The notes: generated from the letters alone by a model not told the origin. Shown: positions 1-8,635, counted from the first letter of the stretch. The stretch: 44,206 nt of DNA from Rhizobiaceae bacterium (GCA_029233925.1 JARGOX010000033.1:1-44206); one strand, 5' to 3'. Translations and numbers: made by a program.

Positions 1-55
1 CAATCGTGCCGATGTTCACGTGTGGCTTGTTGCGTTCAAATTTGCTCTTCGCCAT
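1..55 (-). CDS. tuf: Elongation factor Tu, N-terminal end (partial)
   Basis: Only the first 18 codons are inside the window; the gene continues past base 1. The encoded start, MAKSKFERNKPHVNIGTI, is the highly conserved N-terminus of EF-Tu, the GTPase that delivers aminoacyl-tRNA to the ribosome. The ATG is at 55-53, with a weak purine-rich stretch (GGGACTGGA) just upstream. Two tRNA genes lie upstream on the same strand, with rlmB divergent beyond them, an arrangement I associate with Hyphomicrobiales, where the tuf-secE-nusG block follows. The identity is clear despite the short length. Confidence 0.93.
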   Translation of the reverse strand, partial: MAKSKFERNKPHVNIGTI

Positions 56-355
56 AATATTCCAGTCCCGTCATGCTCATTAACTGCGCAAAATCGCTAA
101 GGATCGTTTGCTCCGGATGAAGCAAATCCAGATGATCGAAGGCCAAATAAGGCTTTCAACGCCCAGACGCAAGATGAATTTGCAGGCCGACGGCAGTTTG
201 TCAGTTTGCCGCTCGTCCATTTGATTGCTTTGGACTGGGATGCCAGGCCAAATAACACAGGTGTTTGCGGGTTCGCTGACGGCTGTCCGGCGAGTCATCT
301 GCAATCTGGATGCAACGTCGCAAGCTTTCAGCAAAAGCGTATGACCACCTGCAAC
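56..355. other. Intergenic region upstream of tuf
   Basis: These 300 bases separate the methyltransferase stop from the tuf start. I see no convincing gene. An 84-codon minus-strand frame (80-334) lacks any recognisable domain and probably arises by chance. The stretch should contain the tuf leader and perhaps a promoter, but I could not find a good -35/-10 pair or a clear terminator. Confidence 0.5.
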
Positions 356-964
356 CTACAGCCGTGTGAAAACCACACAAAGATTGTTGGCGGGCATATC
401 GACGACCGATTTCAGTACCAACCCACAAGTCTCTGCCGTACTCACCACATCCTCCAGGAGGCGGATACCCCAGGCGGGATTGCGGGAGCGCAGATCTGCA
501 TCAAATTTCGCATTGCTTTCGACAAGTGGCTCGCCTTCACGCCGATAAGGGCCATAGAGGAGGAGTGCGCCGCCGCCCGGCAACAACCTGCCCGCCCCTT
601 TCAGCAAGCCTTGCGTAGCCGCCCACGGACTGATGTGCACCATATTGATCGCAATCATCGCATCGGCATGCTGAATGGGCCAGGCCTCGCTCGACGCGTC
701 AATATCGAGCGGCGGGCACACGTTGGTCGTGGCTTCCGCTTTCACCCATTGCTCAATCGACGCGCGCGCCTGCGGCGACGGATCCGAAGGTTGCCAGGTC
801 AAACCCGGCAACAGGGCAGCAAAATGGATGATGTGTTCACCCGAGCCGCTGGCTATCTCCAGCACTGTGCCGCTCAGCGGCAAGACATCACGCAACAGAT
901 TGAAAATGGGACCACGATTGCGCAGGGCAGACGGACTGGAGAGCCTCGAATTTCGAGATGGCAT
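356..964 (-). CDS. DUF938-type class I SAM-dependent methyltransferase
   Basis: A 202-residue cytoplasmic protein. Motif I of a Rossmann-fold methyltransferase is visible at residues 34-49 (VLEIASGSGEHIIHFA), where the glycine-rich loop binds S-adenosylmethionine. The N-terminal SPSALRNRGPI and the C-terminal NNLCVVF segments match the DUF938 family as I remember it, and the length is typical of that family. The substrate of this family is not established to my knowledge. The ATG at 964 is preceded by AAGGA about 8 bases upstream. The gene lies between tRNA-Gly and tuf and is probably a lineage-specific insertion in an otherwise conserved block. Confidence 0.85.
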   Translation of the reverse strand: MPSRNSRLSSPSALRNRGPIFNLLRDVLPLSGTVLEIASGSGEHIIHFAALLPGLTWQPSDPSPQARASIEQWVKAEATTNVCPPLDIDASSEAWPIQHADAMIAINMVHISPWAATQGLLKGAGRLLPGGGALLLYGPYRREGEPLVESNAKFDADLRSRNPAWGIRLLEDVVSTAETCGLVLKSVVDMPANNLCVVFTRL

Positions 965-1199
965 TTTGCATCCTTATGAGGGGGTCAGATGTGCGAAGTT
1001 TTCCAACGCATCAAACCATAATAGCTCTTTTACACAAAACACAAATACGGCCTGTCGCTGTCACGCGGTCTTGCCCAGCGGTGTGTTGGTTTTCTGTGTA
1101 ACATTCAAGCCAAAAGACTCATGTTCGAAAAGCAACTGGAAATCGCGTCGAGAATCGACAGTGAAATGGGTTGAAAGCGTGACTATCGATATGGAAATC

Positions 1200-1273
1200 T
1201 GGAGCGGGTAGAGGGAATCGAACCCTCGTATTCAGCTTGGAAGGCTGCTGCTCTACCATTGAGCTATACCCGC
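1200..1273 (-). tRNA. tRNA-Gly (anticodon UCC)
   Basis: The reverse complement folds as a standard tRNA. The acceptor GCGGGTA pairs with TACCCGC, the T-loop is GGTTCGATTCC, and the anticodon loop CTTCCAA gives UCC (glycine). Discriminator U plus an encoded CCA end at 1200-1203. It lies 14 bases from tRNA-Tyr on the same strand, so the two are probably co-transcribed. Confidence 0.97.
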
Positions 1274-1287
1274 AGTATCAGTGGAAG

Positions 1288-1372
1288 TGGTGGAGGAGGC
1301 TGGATTTGAACCAGCGTAGGCATAGCCAACGGATTTACAGTCCGCCCCTTTTAACCACTCAGGCACCCCTCC
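1288..1372 (-). tRNA. tRNA-Tyr (anticodon GUA)
   Basis: The reverse complement has a class II tRNA shape with a long variable arm. The acceptor GGAGGGG pairs with CTCCTCC, including one G-U pair. The anticodon loop ACTGTAAAT gives GUA (tyrosine), and the T-loop is GGTTCAAATCC. Discriminator A and an encoded CCA occupy 1288-1291. It is the upstream member of the tRNA-Tyr/tRNA-Gly pair. Confidence 0.97.
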
Positions 1373-1585
1373 AATTCCACTGACGGGGTCAAGTGACTTA
1401 ACAAATGACCAATTCAACGATCCTGATAACCATTGAATCTGCGCGGGTTTATGCAGGCAGGACCACCCTGTGTCAACACACGGATGAAGGAATTTTCAAT
1501 GTTTGCATAAATCAGTGAAATTTGCCGGCCAAACCAGCCACAATAGACTTTGCCAAATTCGCCGTCGCATCTATAAGAACATCCC

Positions 1586-2428
1586 ATGAGCAATGAGAAA
1601 AAACCCAATAGCGCAGAGCGCGACAGCGAATATGCAAAGCGGCGCAGAGAGTTCCGAGACGCCAAGGCTGCCCGCGCCGCGCCCGATACCGGCAGCCGTG
1701 GCCGAGGACAGCCACCAGAGAGCATTCACCTCTACGGTCTGCACACTGTACGCGCGGCCATGGAAAATCCTTCCAGGACCATCAGGAAGATGCTGGTGAC
1801 CCGCAACGCATTGGCGCGGATGGAGATAGAGGACCCACAATCCCTGCCCTTCCCTGTGGAAATGGTGTCGCCCCAGGACATAGACAAATTGCTGCCGCCT
1901 GATTCAATTCATCAAGGTGTGCTCATTGAGGCCAAACCGCTGCGGCTGCGCAAGGTTGCCGAACTCAAGGATGCGACCGTGGTTCTGGTTCTCGATCAAA
2001 TCACCGATCCGCACAACGTCGGCGCGATCATGCGTTCAGCGGTGGCTTTCGGCGCCAGTGCGATTATCACCACCCTGCGGCACAGCCCCCAGGAATCCGG
2101 CGTGCTGGCCAAATCGGCGTCCGGGGCATTCGAAATGATCCCCTATCTCCAGGTCGGGAATCTTGCCGAGGCCATAGAAGAACTCAATCACCTTGGCTTT
2201 ACGACCATCGGGCTTGATTCTGCCGGCCCCGAGCGGCTGGAGAACACTCTGACAGGTGAAAAAATTGCTCTGGTTCTTGGGGCGGAAGGCAAGGGCTTGC
2301 GTCAAAAAACCGCAAATACCGTCAGTGCCCTCGCCCGGCTGGATATGCCGGGGGCCATCAAATCCCTGAATGTATCAAATGCAGCCGCCATTTCGCTCTA
2401 TGCGGCGCGCAAACATCTGGACAGTTAA
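1586..2428 (+). CDS. rlmB: TrmH/SpoU-family 23S rRNA (guanosine-2'-O)-methyltransferase RlmB
   Basis: A 280-residue protein predicted to 2'-O-methylate G2251 in the 23S rRNA peptidyl-transferase loop. After a basic, low-complexity N-terminus (about 45 residues) comes the substrate-binding segment starting at IHLYGLHTVRAAM. The SPOUT knot motifs follow: DPHNVGAIMRSA (motif 1), LVLGAEGKGL (motif 2) and the SLNVSNAAAISLY stretch (motif 3), which form the trefoil-knot SAM site. All key motifs are intact. The gene is divergent from the tRNA pair, and its stop is only 3 bases from the end of the convergent LacI-family gene. Confidence 0.94.
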   Translation: MSNEKKPNSAERDSEYAKRRREFRDAKAARAAPDTGSRGRGQPPESIHLYGLHTVRAAMENPSRTIRKMLVTRNALARMEIEDPQSLPFPVEMVSPQDIDKLLPPDSIHQGVLIEAKPLRLRKVAELKDATVVLVLDQITDPHNVGAIMRSAVAFGASAIITTLRHSPQESGVLAKSASGAFEMIPYLQVGNLAEAIEELNHLGFTTIGLDSAGPERLENTLTGEKIALVLGAEGKGLRQKTANTVSALARLDMPGAIKSLNVSNAAAISLYAARKHLDS

Positions 2429-2431
2429 GTT

Positions 2432-3499
2432 TCAACTGACTACACGCGCTTTGGTGCCGCGGGTACCGTGCACGGTTTTGTGCGCGGGCATCGAACTGCC
2501 GCGCTCATGGATCGTGAAACCCGTATTGACCTGACACTTATCCGGCCGCTGACCGGAGCCGCGGATGATTTCCAGAACATTCTGCGCAGCCCATTTGCCC
2601 ATCTGGATGCGCTCGGTTCCCACTGACGTCAACGGCGGCACCGAAGCAGCGCAGAATTCCAGATCATTGAAACCGACGATGGCCAGGTCTTCCGGCACGC
2701 GGATACCGCGCTGCTGACATTCAAACAGCGCACCGAGCGCCAGGTCATCGTTACAGCAGAAAACCGCCTCCACCCCTGGCTGACGGTCCAGCACTTCGGC
2801 AAACAGACGACGGCCCAATTGAACTGTGGATATACGCGGTGTGAGGGCGACAAGGCCTTCACTACTGAGGCCAAAGGTATCCATGGCGCGCTGATAGCCG
2901 GCGTGACGCTGCTGAGAACGCGGGTCGCCACGCGCCGTCAGATGCGCAATGCTTTCATGGCCCAGGCTGCGAAGATATTCGACGGCTGCATAGCCCGCAT
3001 CGTCGTGTGAAAGCCCTATATTGAGGTCAATCGGGTTGTCTGTCAGGTCAAGAGTCTGGACGACGGGTATGCCAGCGTTTGTCAACATTTGCCGGGAATT
3101 GTCCGTCTGGTCAACGCCCACCAGGATCATCGCCTCCGGGTGATAGCCCAGAAGTGTATTGATTGCCTTTTCTTCCTTCTCCGCAGAATAGCGTACGTTG
3201 GTCACCAGCACCTGAATATTGGCCAAGCTGAACACATCCTGAATCGCGGCCAGGTAGTCATCAAAGACGCCATTGGTCAGCGAGGGGACGATGACGCCGA
3301 CAATATTTGTGCGATGCGATGCAAGAGCGCTGGCCAGGTGATTGGGAATATAACCGAGACTGCGCACGGCATTGTCGATGCGCTCTCTCAGCTTTTTTGA
3401 CACCATTTCCGGATGACGGATTGCGCGCGAAACCGTGACCGGACTCACGCCGGCTTTACTGGCCACGTCGGACAGGGTCGCGCGATGTTTTCTGGTCAT
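2432..3499 (-). CDS. LacI/GalR-family transcriptional repressor
   Basis: The likely product has 355 residues. The N-terminal helix-turn-helix and hinge (LSDVASKAGVSPVTVSRAIR and the following helix ending NHLASALAS) are typical LacI-family DNA-binding elements. A periplasmic-binding-protein-like sensor domain fills the rest. I start at the ATG at 3499-3497 because GGGAAC lies about 8 bases upstream and the HTH begins within ten residues. An in-frame ATG at 3613 would add 38 unrelated residues and sit inside the predicted operator, so it is less likely. It is divergent from the CUT2 sugar-transport operon and is its probable repressor, with the transported sugar or a derivative as inducer (inference). 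Confidence 0.9.
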   Translation of the reverse strand: MTRKHRATLSDVASKAGVSPVTVSRAIRHPEMVSKKLRERIDNAVRSLGYIPNHLASALASHRTNIVGVIVPSLTNGVFDDYLAAIQDVFSLANIQVLVTNVRYSAEKEEKAINTLLGYHPEAMILVGVDQTDNSRQMLTNAGIPVVQTLDLTDNPIDLNIGLSHDDAGYAAVEYLRSLGHESIAHLTARGDPRSQQRHAGYQRAMDTFGLSSEGLVALTPRISTVQLGRRLFAEVLDRQPGVEAVFCCNDDLALGALFECQQRGIRVPEDLAIVGFNDLEFCAASVPPLTSVGTERIQMGKWAAQNVLEIIRGSGQRPDKCQVNTGFTIHERGSSMPAHKTVHGTRGTKARVVS

Positions 3500-3597
3500 C
3501 AAAGTTCCCGTTTTTGCGTTTGGTGTAGACTTCTTTGGAGCTTGCCGGCTGCGAAAGTCAACACCGTGACACAATCCAAACAGTTTATTGAGTGCAA

Positions 3598-3627
3598 TTG
3601 ACAGCGCTTTCATTTGAAACTAACTAT
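3598..3627 (+). promoter_or_regulatory. Candidate promoter of the sugar ABC operon
   Basis: A perfect -35 hexamer TTGACA occupies 3598-3603. About 17-18 bases further on is a weak -10 candidate (TAACTA/AACTAT, 3621-3627). The -35 lies within the LacI-type palindrome at 3599-3612, so repressor binding would block RNA polymerase. The -10 match is poor, so the start point is uncertain. Confidence 0.45.
3599..3612. promoter_or_regulatory. LacI-family operator palindrome
   Basis: TGACAGCGCTTTCA is a near-perfect inverted repeat centred on CG: TGACAGC against TGAAAGC, one mismatch. It fits the general LacI/GalR half-site pattern and the TGWNANCGNTNWCA consensus known for CcpA cre sites. It lies between the divergent repressor and transporter genes. 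Confidence 0.65.
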
Positions 3628-3758
3628 CTCAACAGGAGGCGTTTGACCGATATGTTCGATGGCCAAAACAGCAGGAGGAGCTGTGGCTGCCGAAGCGTGC
3701 CGCGTTGATCACCTTCGTGTTTGCCGGCCATTGCCGGCTTCCAAGGGAGGATCTAATT

Positions 3759-4901
3759 ATGAAATCAACTTATTTGCTCAATTGCGTGGCCGGTGCAGCC
3801 TCAGCTTTGCTGATGACACTCGCCGCAACATCTGCCAGCCTGGCGGATGGTCCGGAAATCGTCACAGGTCCATCCAGTGAACCGGCCTGTTATGTACCCT
3901 GGGCCGACGATACGTCATTTTTCAAATACAAGGCCAAGGAAGGGCCATACCGCGTTGCCCTGGCAAACGGTTACATCGCCAATACGTGGCGTATTCAGAT
4001 GATCCAGACGGCAAAAGCCTACGCGGCCCAGCCGGAAGTCGCCGCCCTGCTGAAGGAATTCAAGGTCGTCTCCACCGGTGAAGACGTGGCAGCGCAGATT
4101 TCAGCCATCAACAACTTTATCGATTCCGGCTATGATGCCATTGTCGTCAATGCCCAGAACCCTTCATCATTTGCTCCGGTGATCAGACGCGCCAAGCAAG
4201 CAGGCGTGATCCTCGTCGCATTCGACAATATTCTCGATACGCAGGATGCCATCAATGTGAATGTGGACCAGAAAGGTCTGGGTGTGCTTTGGGCCGACTG
4301 GCTGATCAATCATGTTCCCGATGGCGGCAAGATTCTCGAAGTGCGCGGCGTGATCGGCACATCGGTCGACACGGATCGTCATAACGGCATCCACGAAACC
4401 CTCGATGCTTCCGGCAAGGATTGGGAAGTGGTCGAGGTCGTTGGCAAATGGGACGATGCGACCGCCCAGAAGGCTACGGCTGATGCCATTGCCATTCAGG
4501 GTCAATTTGACGGGATCACTGCCCAGGGTGGAGACACCGGAGTCGTACAGGCGATGATTGATGCCAAACATCCCTTCGTGCCCTTTGGTGGCGAAACCGA
4601 AAACGGCTTTCGCAAGTTCTGTTCCGCCCATAGCGCCGATGGTTTGAAATGCTCATCTGCCGGCACCGGCCCGGCGCAGGTTGCAGTGGCCATCAAGACG
4701 GCATTGGACGCACTGCAGGGCAATGTCGTGCCGCAGTCGGTCAAGCTGCCCCTGGCTATCGTCGAAGATCCTGACTTCAAGGATGGCGAAAATTTCTATA
4801 GCGCGCAGTCTGACAATTTCTTTGTCGGCAACGCATTCCCGACCTGTGGCATCAACTTCACTGCACAGGAAATCATGGGCCAGAGCAAAGACGACCTCTA
4901 A
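3759..4901 (+). CDS. Sugar ABC transporter, periplasmic substrate-binding protein (CUT2 type)
   Basis: A 380-residue exported protein. Residues 1-29 form a signal peptide (basic start, hydrophobic AGAASALLMTLAATSA core, cleavage probably after SLA). The mature part resembles periplasmic-binding-protein family 4 (ribose/galactose-binding type): GYDAIVVNAQNP, VILVAFDN and DGITAQGGDTGVVQAM are typical strand-loop segments. The ATG at 3759 was chosen because AAGGGAGG (3743-3750) sits at ideal spacing and the signal peptide starts there. An upstream in-frame ATG at 3705 would bury it. A GCCGGC-CATT-GCCGGC stem (3723-3738) lies just before the ribosome-binding site. It is the first gene of a four-gene uptake operon; the ligand cannot be read from the sequence. 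Confidence 0.93.
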   Translation: MKSTYLLNCVAGAASALLMTLAATSASLADGPEIVTGPSSEPACYVPWADDTSFFKYKAKEGPYRVALANGYIANTWRIQMIQTAKAYAAQPEVAALLKEFKVVSTGEDVAAQISAINNFIDSGYDAIVVNAQNPSSFAPVIRRAKQAGVILVAFDNILDTQDAINVNVDQKGLGVLWADWLINHVPDGGKILEVRGVIGTSVDTDRHNGIHETLDASGKDWEVVEVVGKWDDATAQKATADAIAIQGQFDGITAQGGDTGVVQAMIDAKHPFVPFGGETENGFRKFCSAHSADGLKCSSAGTGPAQVAVAIKTALDALQGNVVPQSVKLPLAIVEDPDFKDGENFYSAQSDNFFVGNAFPTCGINFTAQEIMGQSKDDL

Positions 4902-4923
4902 ACTGGCAATGTGGTGTGAACTT

Positions 4924-4953
4924 CGCCGCGGGGGCAATCCCCGCGGCGCTTTT
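4924..4953 (+). terminator. Strong intra-operon stem-loop (attenuator or mRNA stabiliser)
   Basis: A perfect 10-bp stem (CGCCGCGGGG, 4924-4933, with CCCCGCGGCG, 4939-4948) closes a GCAAT loop and is followed by CTTTT. It lies 22 bases after the binding-protein stop and before the ATPase gene. Such hairpins commonly let the binding protein be made in excess over the membrane subunits, by partial termination or by protecting the upstream mRNA. Confidence 0.75.
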
Positions 4954-4967
4954 GACCGGGACCCAAG

Positions 4968-6521
4968 ATGACAGAACAACCACTGCTCTTCCGGATGGAA
5001 GGGATATCCAAGCGCTATGGCGGCGTGAAGGCATTGCAGAAGGCCGATCTCAGCGTTCATGCAGGCCGCGTGCATGCCATTCTGGGCGAGAATGGCGCCG
5101 GCAAATCAACGCTTATCAAGGTCATGTCAGGTGTTGTTGCGCCGAATGAGGGCCGTATGCTAATGGACGGAAAAGATGTTATTTTTCCCAATCCGGCTGC
5201 AGCAAATGCGGCTGGGATCGTCTGCATCTTTCAGGAATTGTCGCTTATTCCCGACCTGTCTGTCGCCGACAATATCATTGTCTCAAATCCCCCGACGCGA
5301 TTTGGCATGATCGACCGCAGGGCGCAGCGTCGCCTCGCCGAAAAAGCGCTGGCGCGGGCTGGTGCTGAAGACATACACCCCCTCGCCCTGGTCAAGGACC
5401 TGCCCCTGTCGCGCAGGCAGATTATCGAAATTGCCAAGGCGCTGGGACGCAATCCGCGCCTTTTGATCCTGGATGAGGCAACCTCGGCGCTGACCGCTGC
5501 CGATGTCACCAAAGTGTTCGAGGTGCTCAAACGGCTGAAAGCCGAGGGCATCGCATTGCTCTATATATCCCATCGCATGCACGAGATCGCCGAACTGGCC
5601 GATGATTGCACGGTCTTTCGCAACGGCCAGAAAATTGCCACCTACGAGGCAGGAACCCGCAGCGACAATGAGGTCATCGAAATGATGATTGGGCGTGAAT
5701 ATCAGCATGTGTTTCCACCCAAACCGGCACCCGTTGCACACGTTAAGACACCCAGTCTGGAGGTCCGCAACCTTAGCTGGGCACCGCAGATCAGGGATAT
5801 CTCACTGACGGCCCATGCCGGTGAAGTGGTCGGGCTGGGCGGTCTTGACGGTCAGGGGCAAAGAGAATTGTTGCTGGCACTGTTTGGCGTTCTGCGCGGG
5901 ACCTCGGGGACTGTGCTGATCGATGGAAAGCCGGTGGATATCAAATCTCCGCGGATGGCCAAATCAAGCGCAATCGGCATGGCGCTCATTCCGGAAGACC
6001 GCAAGACCGAGGGGTTGATGCTGCCCATGTCGGTGTTGGACAATCTTTCCTTTGCAGCGCTTTCATCCTTTTCCCGGGGCGGTCTCATCAATCGCAAGGC
6101 GGAGGCCGAGAGCATTGACGAGATGATCCGCCTGCTGGCCATTCGCACCGATGGAACATCGGTTCCGGCCGGATCCCTTTCTGGCGGCAACCAGCAAAAG
6201 CTGGTCATCGCCAAATGGTTGATGCTGAAACCAAGGATCATCCTTTTGAACGATCCGACGCGCGGCATCGACGTGGGAACCAAGCAGGAAATCTATCAAT
6301 TGCTGCGCAAACTTGCCGATAGCGGCGCCACCATCATTCTATACTCGACCGATTATGACGAATTGATCGGTTGCTGCGACAAGGTTCTGGTTCTTTATGA
6401 CGGGGCGGTCAAACGTGTCCTCACAGGACCCGAAATTACAGAAAAAATTCTTGTAGCCAGTGCTTTGAATATCGATGTGACGGAAGAAGGGGCGGAGCGT
6501 CATGCTTCGGAAGAAGCATGA
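4968..6521 (+). CDS. Sugar ABC transporter, double ATP-binding subunit (RbsA/MglA type)
   Basis: A 517-residue cytoplasmic protein with two fused nucleotide-binding domains, as in CUT2 systems. NBD1 has a good Walker A (GENGAGKST, residues 40-48), a degenerate signature (LSRRQ) and Walker B LLILDEATSAL. NBD2 has a degenerate Walker A (GLDGQGQREL) and an intact LSGGNQQK signature. Its Walker B reads ILLNDPTRGID, with Asn-Asp where most ABC proteins have Asp-Glu. Hydrolysis is therefore probably asymmetric, as usual for this family. The stop overlaps the next ATG by four bases (6518-6521), indicating translational coupling to the first permease. Confidence 0.95.
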   Translation: MTEQPLLFRMEGISKRYGGVKALQKADLSVHAGRVHAILGENGAGKSTLIKVMSGVVAPNEGRMLMDGKDVIFPNPAAANAAGIVCIFQELSLIPDLSVADNIIVSNPPTRFGMIDRRAQRRLAEKALARAGAEDIHPLALVKDLPLSRRQIIEIAKALGRNPRLLILDEATSALTAADVTKVFEVLKRLKAEGIALLYISHRMHEIAELADDCTVFRNGQKIATYEAGTRSDNEVIEMMIGREYQHVFPPKPAPVAHVKTPSLEVRNLSWAPQIRDISLTAHAGEVVGLGGLDGQGQRELLLALFGVLRGTSGTVLIDGKPVDIKSPRMAKSSAIGMALIPEDRKTEGLMLPMSVLDNLSFAALSSFSRGGLINRKAEAESIDEMIRLLAIRTDGTSVPAGSLSGGNQQKLVIAKWLMLKPRIILLNDPTRGIDVGTKQEIYQLLRKLADSGATIILYSTDYDELIGCCDKVLVLYDGAVKRVLTGPEITEKILVASALNIDVTEEGAERHASEEA

Positions 6522-7504
6522 GAGACTGGCGCTACCATTTTGCCGAGCAACGCGGCACATTGCTTGCATTTGCCATATTCCTGGCGATGTTCACGCTCTA
6601 TATCTCCAATCATCCGGCCGGGCTGACGGCAAATGTCGTTCAGACCGCTTCGAACAAGGGGGTGCTTTTGGCGCTTGTGGCCATGGCACAGGCGATGGTC
6701 GTGTTGACTGCGGGGATTGACCTGTCCGTCGGCATGATCTTCATCCTGTGCAATTGCCTTGCGTCCTATGTTCTTGTAGGTACGCCGCTGACCACGGGTT
6801 TGGGTGTCATTGCGGTACTGGGTGTCGGAGGCCTGTGTGGCGCAACAAATGCCGTGATTGTCATTTTCGGGCGCCTGCAACCGATCGTCACGACCATCGC
6901 GACCGGCGCTGTGTTTTTTGGCATCGCCCTGTGGCTGCGGCCATTCCCCGGATCACCATCGGATTTCAACGCCGATCTTGCAGATGCAATGACCGGGAAA
7001 CTGTTCAATGTTGTACCTACAAGCCTGGTTGTCCTGCTTTGCATCGTTCTTGTCGTCTGGGTGCCGTTCCGCAGATCAGTGCTCGGGCGCACGGCCTATG
7101 CGGCGGGTTCATCCGAAATGGCCGCCTATATGTCGGGAATGCCTATCAAGAGGGCAAAGTTTCTGGCCTATGTTCTGGGTGGCATGCTGGCTGCGATGGG
7201 CGGGTTGTTCCTGACCTTCTTTACCTATTCGGGCGAAGCCTCCGTCTCCAATGGCAATACGTATACGCTCTATGCCATTGCAGCCGTGGTTCTGGGAGGC
7301 GTGTCGCTTTATGGCGGACGCGGCAGCGCCATTGGCGCCATTTTCGGCGCCCTCGCCTTTCGCACCATTGGCGACCTGCTCTTCGTCTTCGATTTCGATC
7401 CGCTTTGGCAGCCGCTTTTCCAGGGTGTTGTGCTTTTGCTTGCTGTTTCCATTGGTTCAGCCCGACTGTTTCACGTCCGCAACCGACTTGATCTCTTCGA
7501 GTGA
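6518..7504 (+). CDS. Sugar ABC transporter permease 1
   Basis: A 328-residue inner-membrane protein of the BPD_transp_2 (RbsC/AraH) family. Many hydrophobic segments are visible, starting with LLAFAIFLAMFTLYI. The family motif GIDLSVG lies near residue 66, and a glycine-rich loop (VLGGVSLYGGRGSAIGAIFG) near residue 262 is part of the ATPase-coupling region. It overlaps the ATPase gene by four bases and is 12 bases from the second permease. Two different permeases imply a heterodimeric channel. Confidence 0.94.
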   Translation: MRDWRYHFAEQRGTLLAFAIFLAMFTLYISNHPAGLTANVVQTASNKGVLLALVAMAQAMVVLTAGIDLSVGMIFILCNCLASYVLVGTPLTTGLGVIAVLGVGGLCGATNAVIVIFGRLQPIVTTIATGAVFFGIALWLRPFPGSPSDFNADLADAMTGKLFNVVPTSLVVLLCIVLVVWVPFRRSVLGRTAYAAGSSEMAAYMSGMPIKRAKFLAYVLGGMLAAMGGLFLTFFTYSGEASVSNGNTYTLYAIAAVVLGGVSLYGGRGSAIGAIFGALAFRTIGDLLFVFDFDPLWQPLFQGVVLLLAVSIGSARLFHVRNRLDLFE

Positions 7505-7516
7505 GGCTTTACAGAT

Positions 7517-8497
7517 ATGACCGCTAAATCCACAAGCACGCAGCCGGTCTGGCAGGCATTGCAGCAGCGTATCGACGTGCCCGTCGCGACGGCTTTCGGT
7601 TGCATCATTGCCTTGCTGCTGGTCGGCAGTTTCTACTCGCCGAATTTCCTGTCGCCGGAATATCTGCTGCTGCAGCTCAAGGTCGGCGCATTTCTCGGCG
7701 TTATCGCCACCGGCATGATGCTGGTGATCCTGCTGGGGCAGATTGACCTGTCGGTTCCCTGGGCTGTCTCTCTGGGCGCCATGATGGCCTCTGCAGCAAC
7801 CGCCTATGGTCCGCTGGGCGAATTCCTTGCCATTCCGTTTGGTGTTCTTTGCGGCGTTACTCTGGGACTGGTCAACGGCATAGGCGTTGCCTATCTGCGC
7901 ATACCCTCGATGATCATCACCCTGGCGGTCAATGCTGTCGCTCAAGGGTTGATGGTTGCCTATACCGGCGGCTTTGCTCCTGTGGACAGCGCCTCATCAG
8001 CCATGCGTTTCCTCGCCGCCGGCACGACATTGGGGGTACCCAACGCCGTTATTGTCTGGGCGATCACCGGCGCGGCGGCAGTTTTCATGCTCAAACGCAC
8101 AACCTTCGGACGCGCCATTTACGGCATTGGCAACAGAGAATCTGCTGCCTATCTTTCAGGCATACCGACGCAACGTGTTGTCATGCTTACCTTTGCACTA
8201 TGCGGAGGGCTGGCGGCTTTTGGTGGTGTCCTGTTGGCAGGCTACGGAGGCAAGGCGGCGCAATCGATGGGCGATGCCTATCTGCTCCCCGCCATTGCTG
8301 CGGTCGTACTCGGCGGCACCTCGATCCTCGGCGGCCGCGGCAACTACCTGGGCACCGTCGCCGGAGTGATATTGATCACCCTGCTGCAGTCCATACTTTC
8401 GGTCATGCAAATGGCCGAATTCGGACGACAGATCATCTTCGGTGTCATCATCATTGCCATGCTGCTGCTATACGGTCGGGAAGCGGTTTCACGTTAG
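7517..8497 (+). CDS. Sugar ABC transporter permease 2
   Basis: A 326-residue inner-membrane protein of the same permease family as its upstream neighbour. It shares GQIDLSVPWAVSLG in place of GIDLSVG and the C-terminal loop VLGGTSILGGRGNYLGTVAG. It should pair with permease 1 to form the translocation path. It is the last gene of the operon. No kinase, isomerase, dehydrogenase or aldolase follows, so the imported sugar must be metabolised by genes located elsewhere. Confidence 0.94.
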   Translation: MTAKSTSTQPVWQALQQRIDVPVATAFGCIIALLLVGSFYSPNFLSPEYLLLQLKVGAFLGVIATGMMLVILLGQIDLSVPWAVSLGAMMASAATAYGPLGEFLAIPFGVLCGVTLGLVNGIGVAYLRIPSMIITLAVNAVAQGLMVAYTGGFAPVDSASSAMRFLAAGTTLGVPNAVIVWAITGAAAVFMLKRTTFGRAIYGIGNRESAAYLSGIPTQRVVMLTFALCGGLAAFGGVLLAGYGGKAAQSMGDAYLLPAIAAVVLGGTSILGGRGNYLGTVAGVILITLLQSILSVMQMAEFGRQIIFGVIIIAMLLLYGREAVSR

Positions 8498-8522
8498 AGT
8501 ATATCTGGCAAATCGGGTTCCC

Positions 8523-8541
8523 CAACCGCTTTGAACGGTTG
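8523..8541. terminator. Short hairpin between convergent genes
   Basis: CAACCG (8523-8528) pairs with CGGTTG (8536-8541) around a 7-base loop, in the 138-base gap between the sugar permease and the convergent tpsB-like gene. There is no T-run, so it is at best a weak bidirectional terminator. Confidence 0.35.
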
Positions 8542-8635
8542 TCTCAGCACAACGCAAGCAACGGACAAAGCGGATCATTGGGCTGATTTGCCGCCGATAA
8601 TCCATTGCCAGCCAGCAATTTTGTTCATTGCATAT

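Noticed and set aside
206-979. Plus-strand 257-codon frame over the DUF938 methyltransferase
   Set aside because: It is antisense to a gene with clear motif I and has no recognisable domain of its own.
1586-1799. Alternative short frames within the N-terminal part of rlmB
   Set aside because: The rlmB frame continues into all SPOUT motifs; the others are frame shadows of a GC-rich basic region.
3500-3613. N-terminal extension of the LacI-family repressor to ATG 3613
   Set aside because: It would add 38 residues before the helix-turn-helix and overlap the operator. The ATG at 3499 has a better ribosome-binding site and normal family length.
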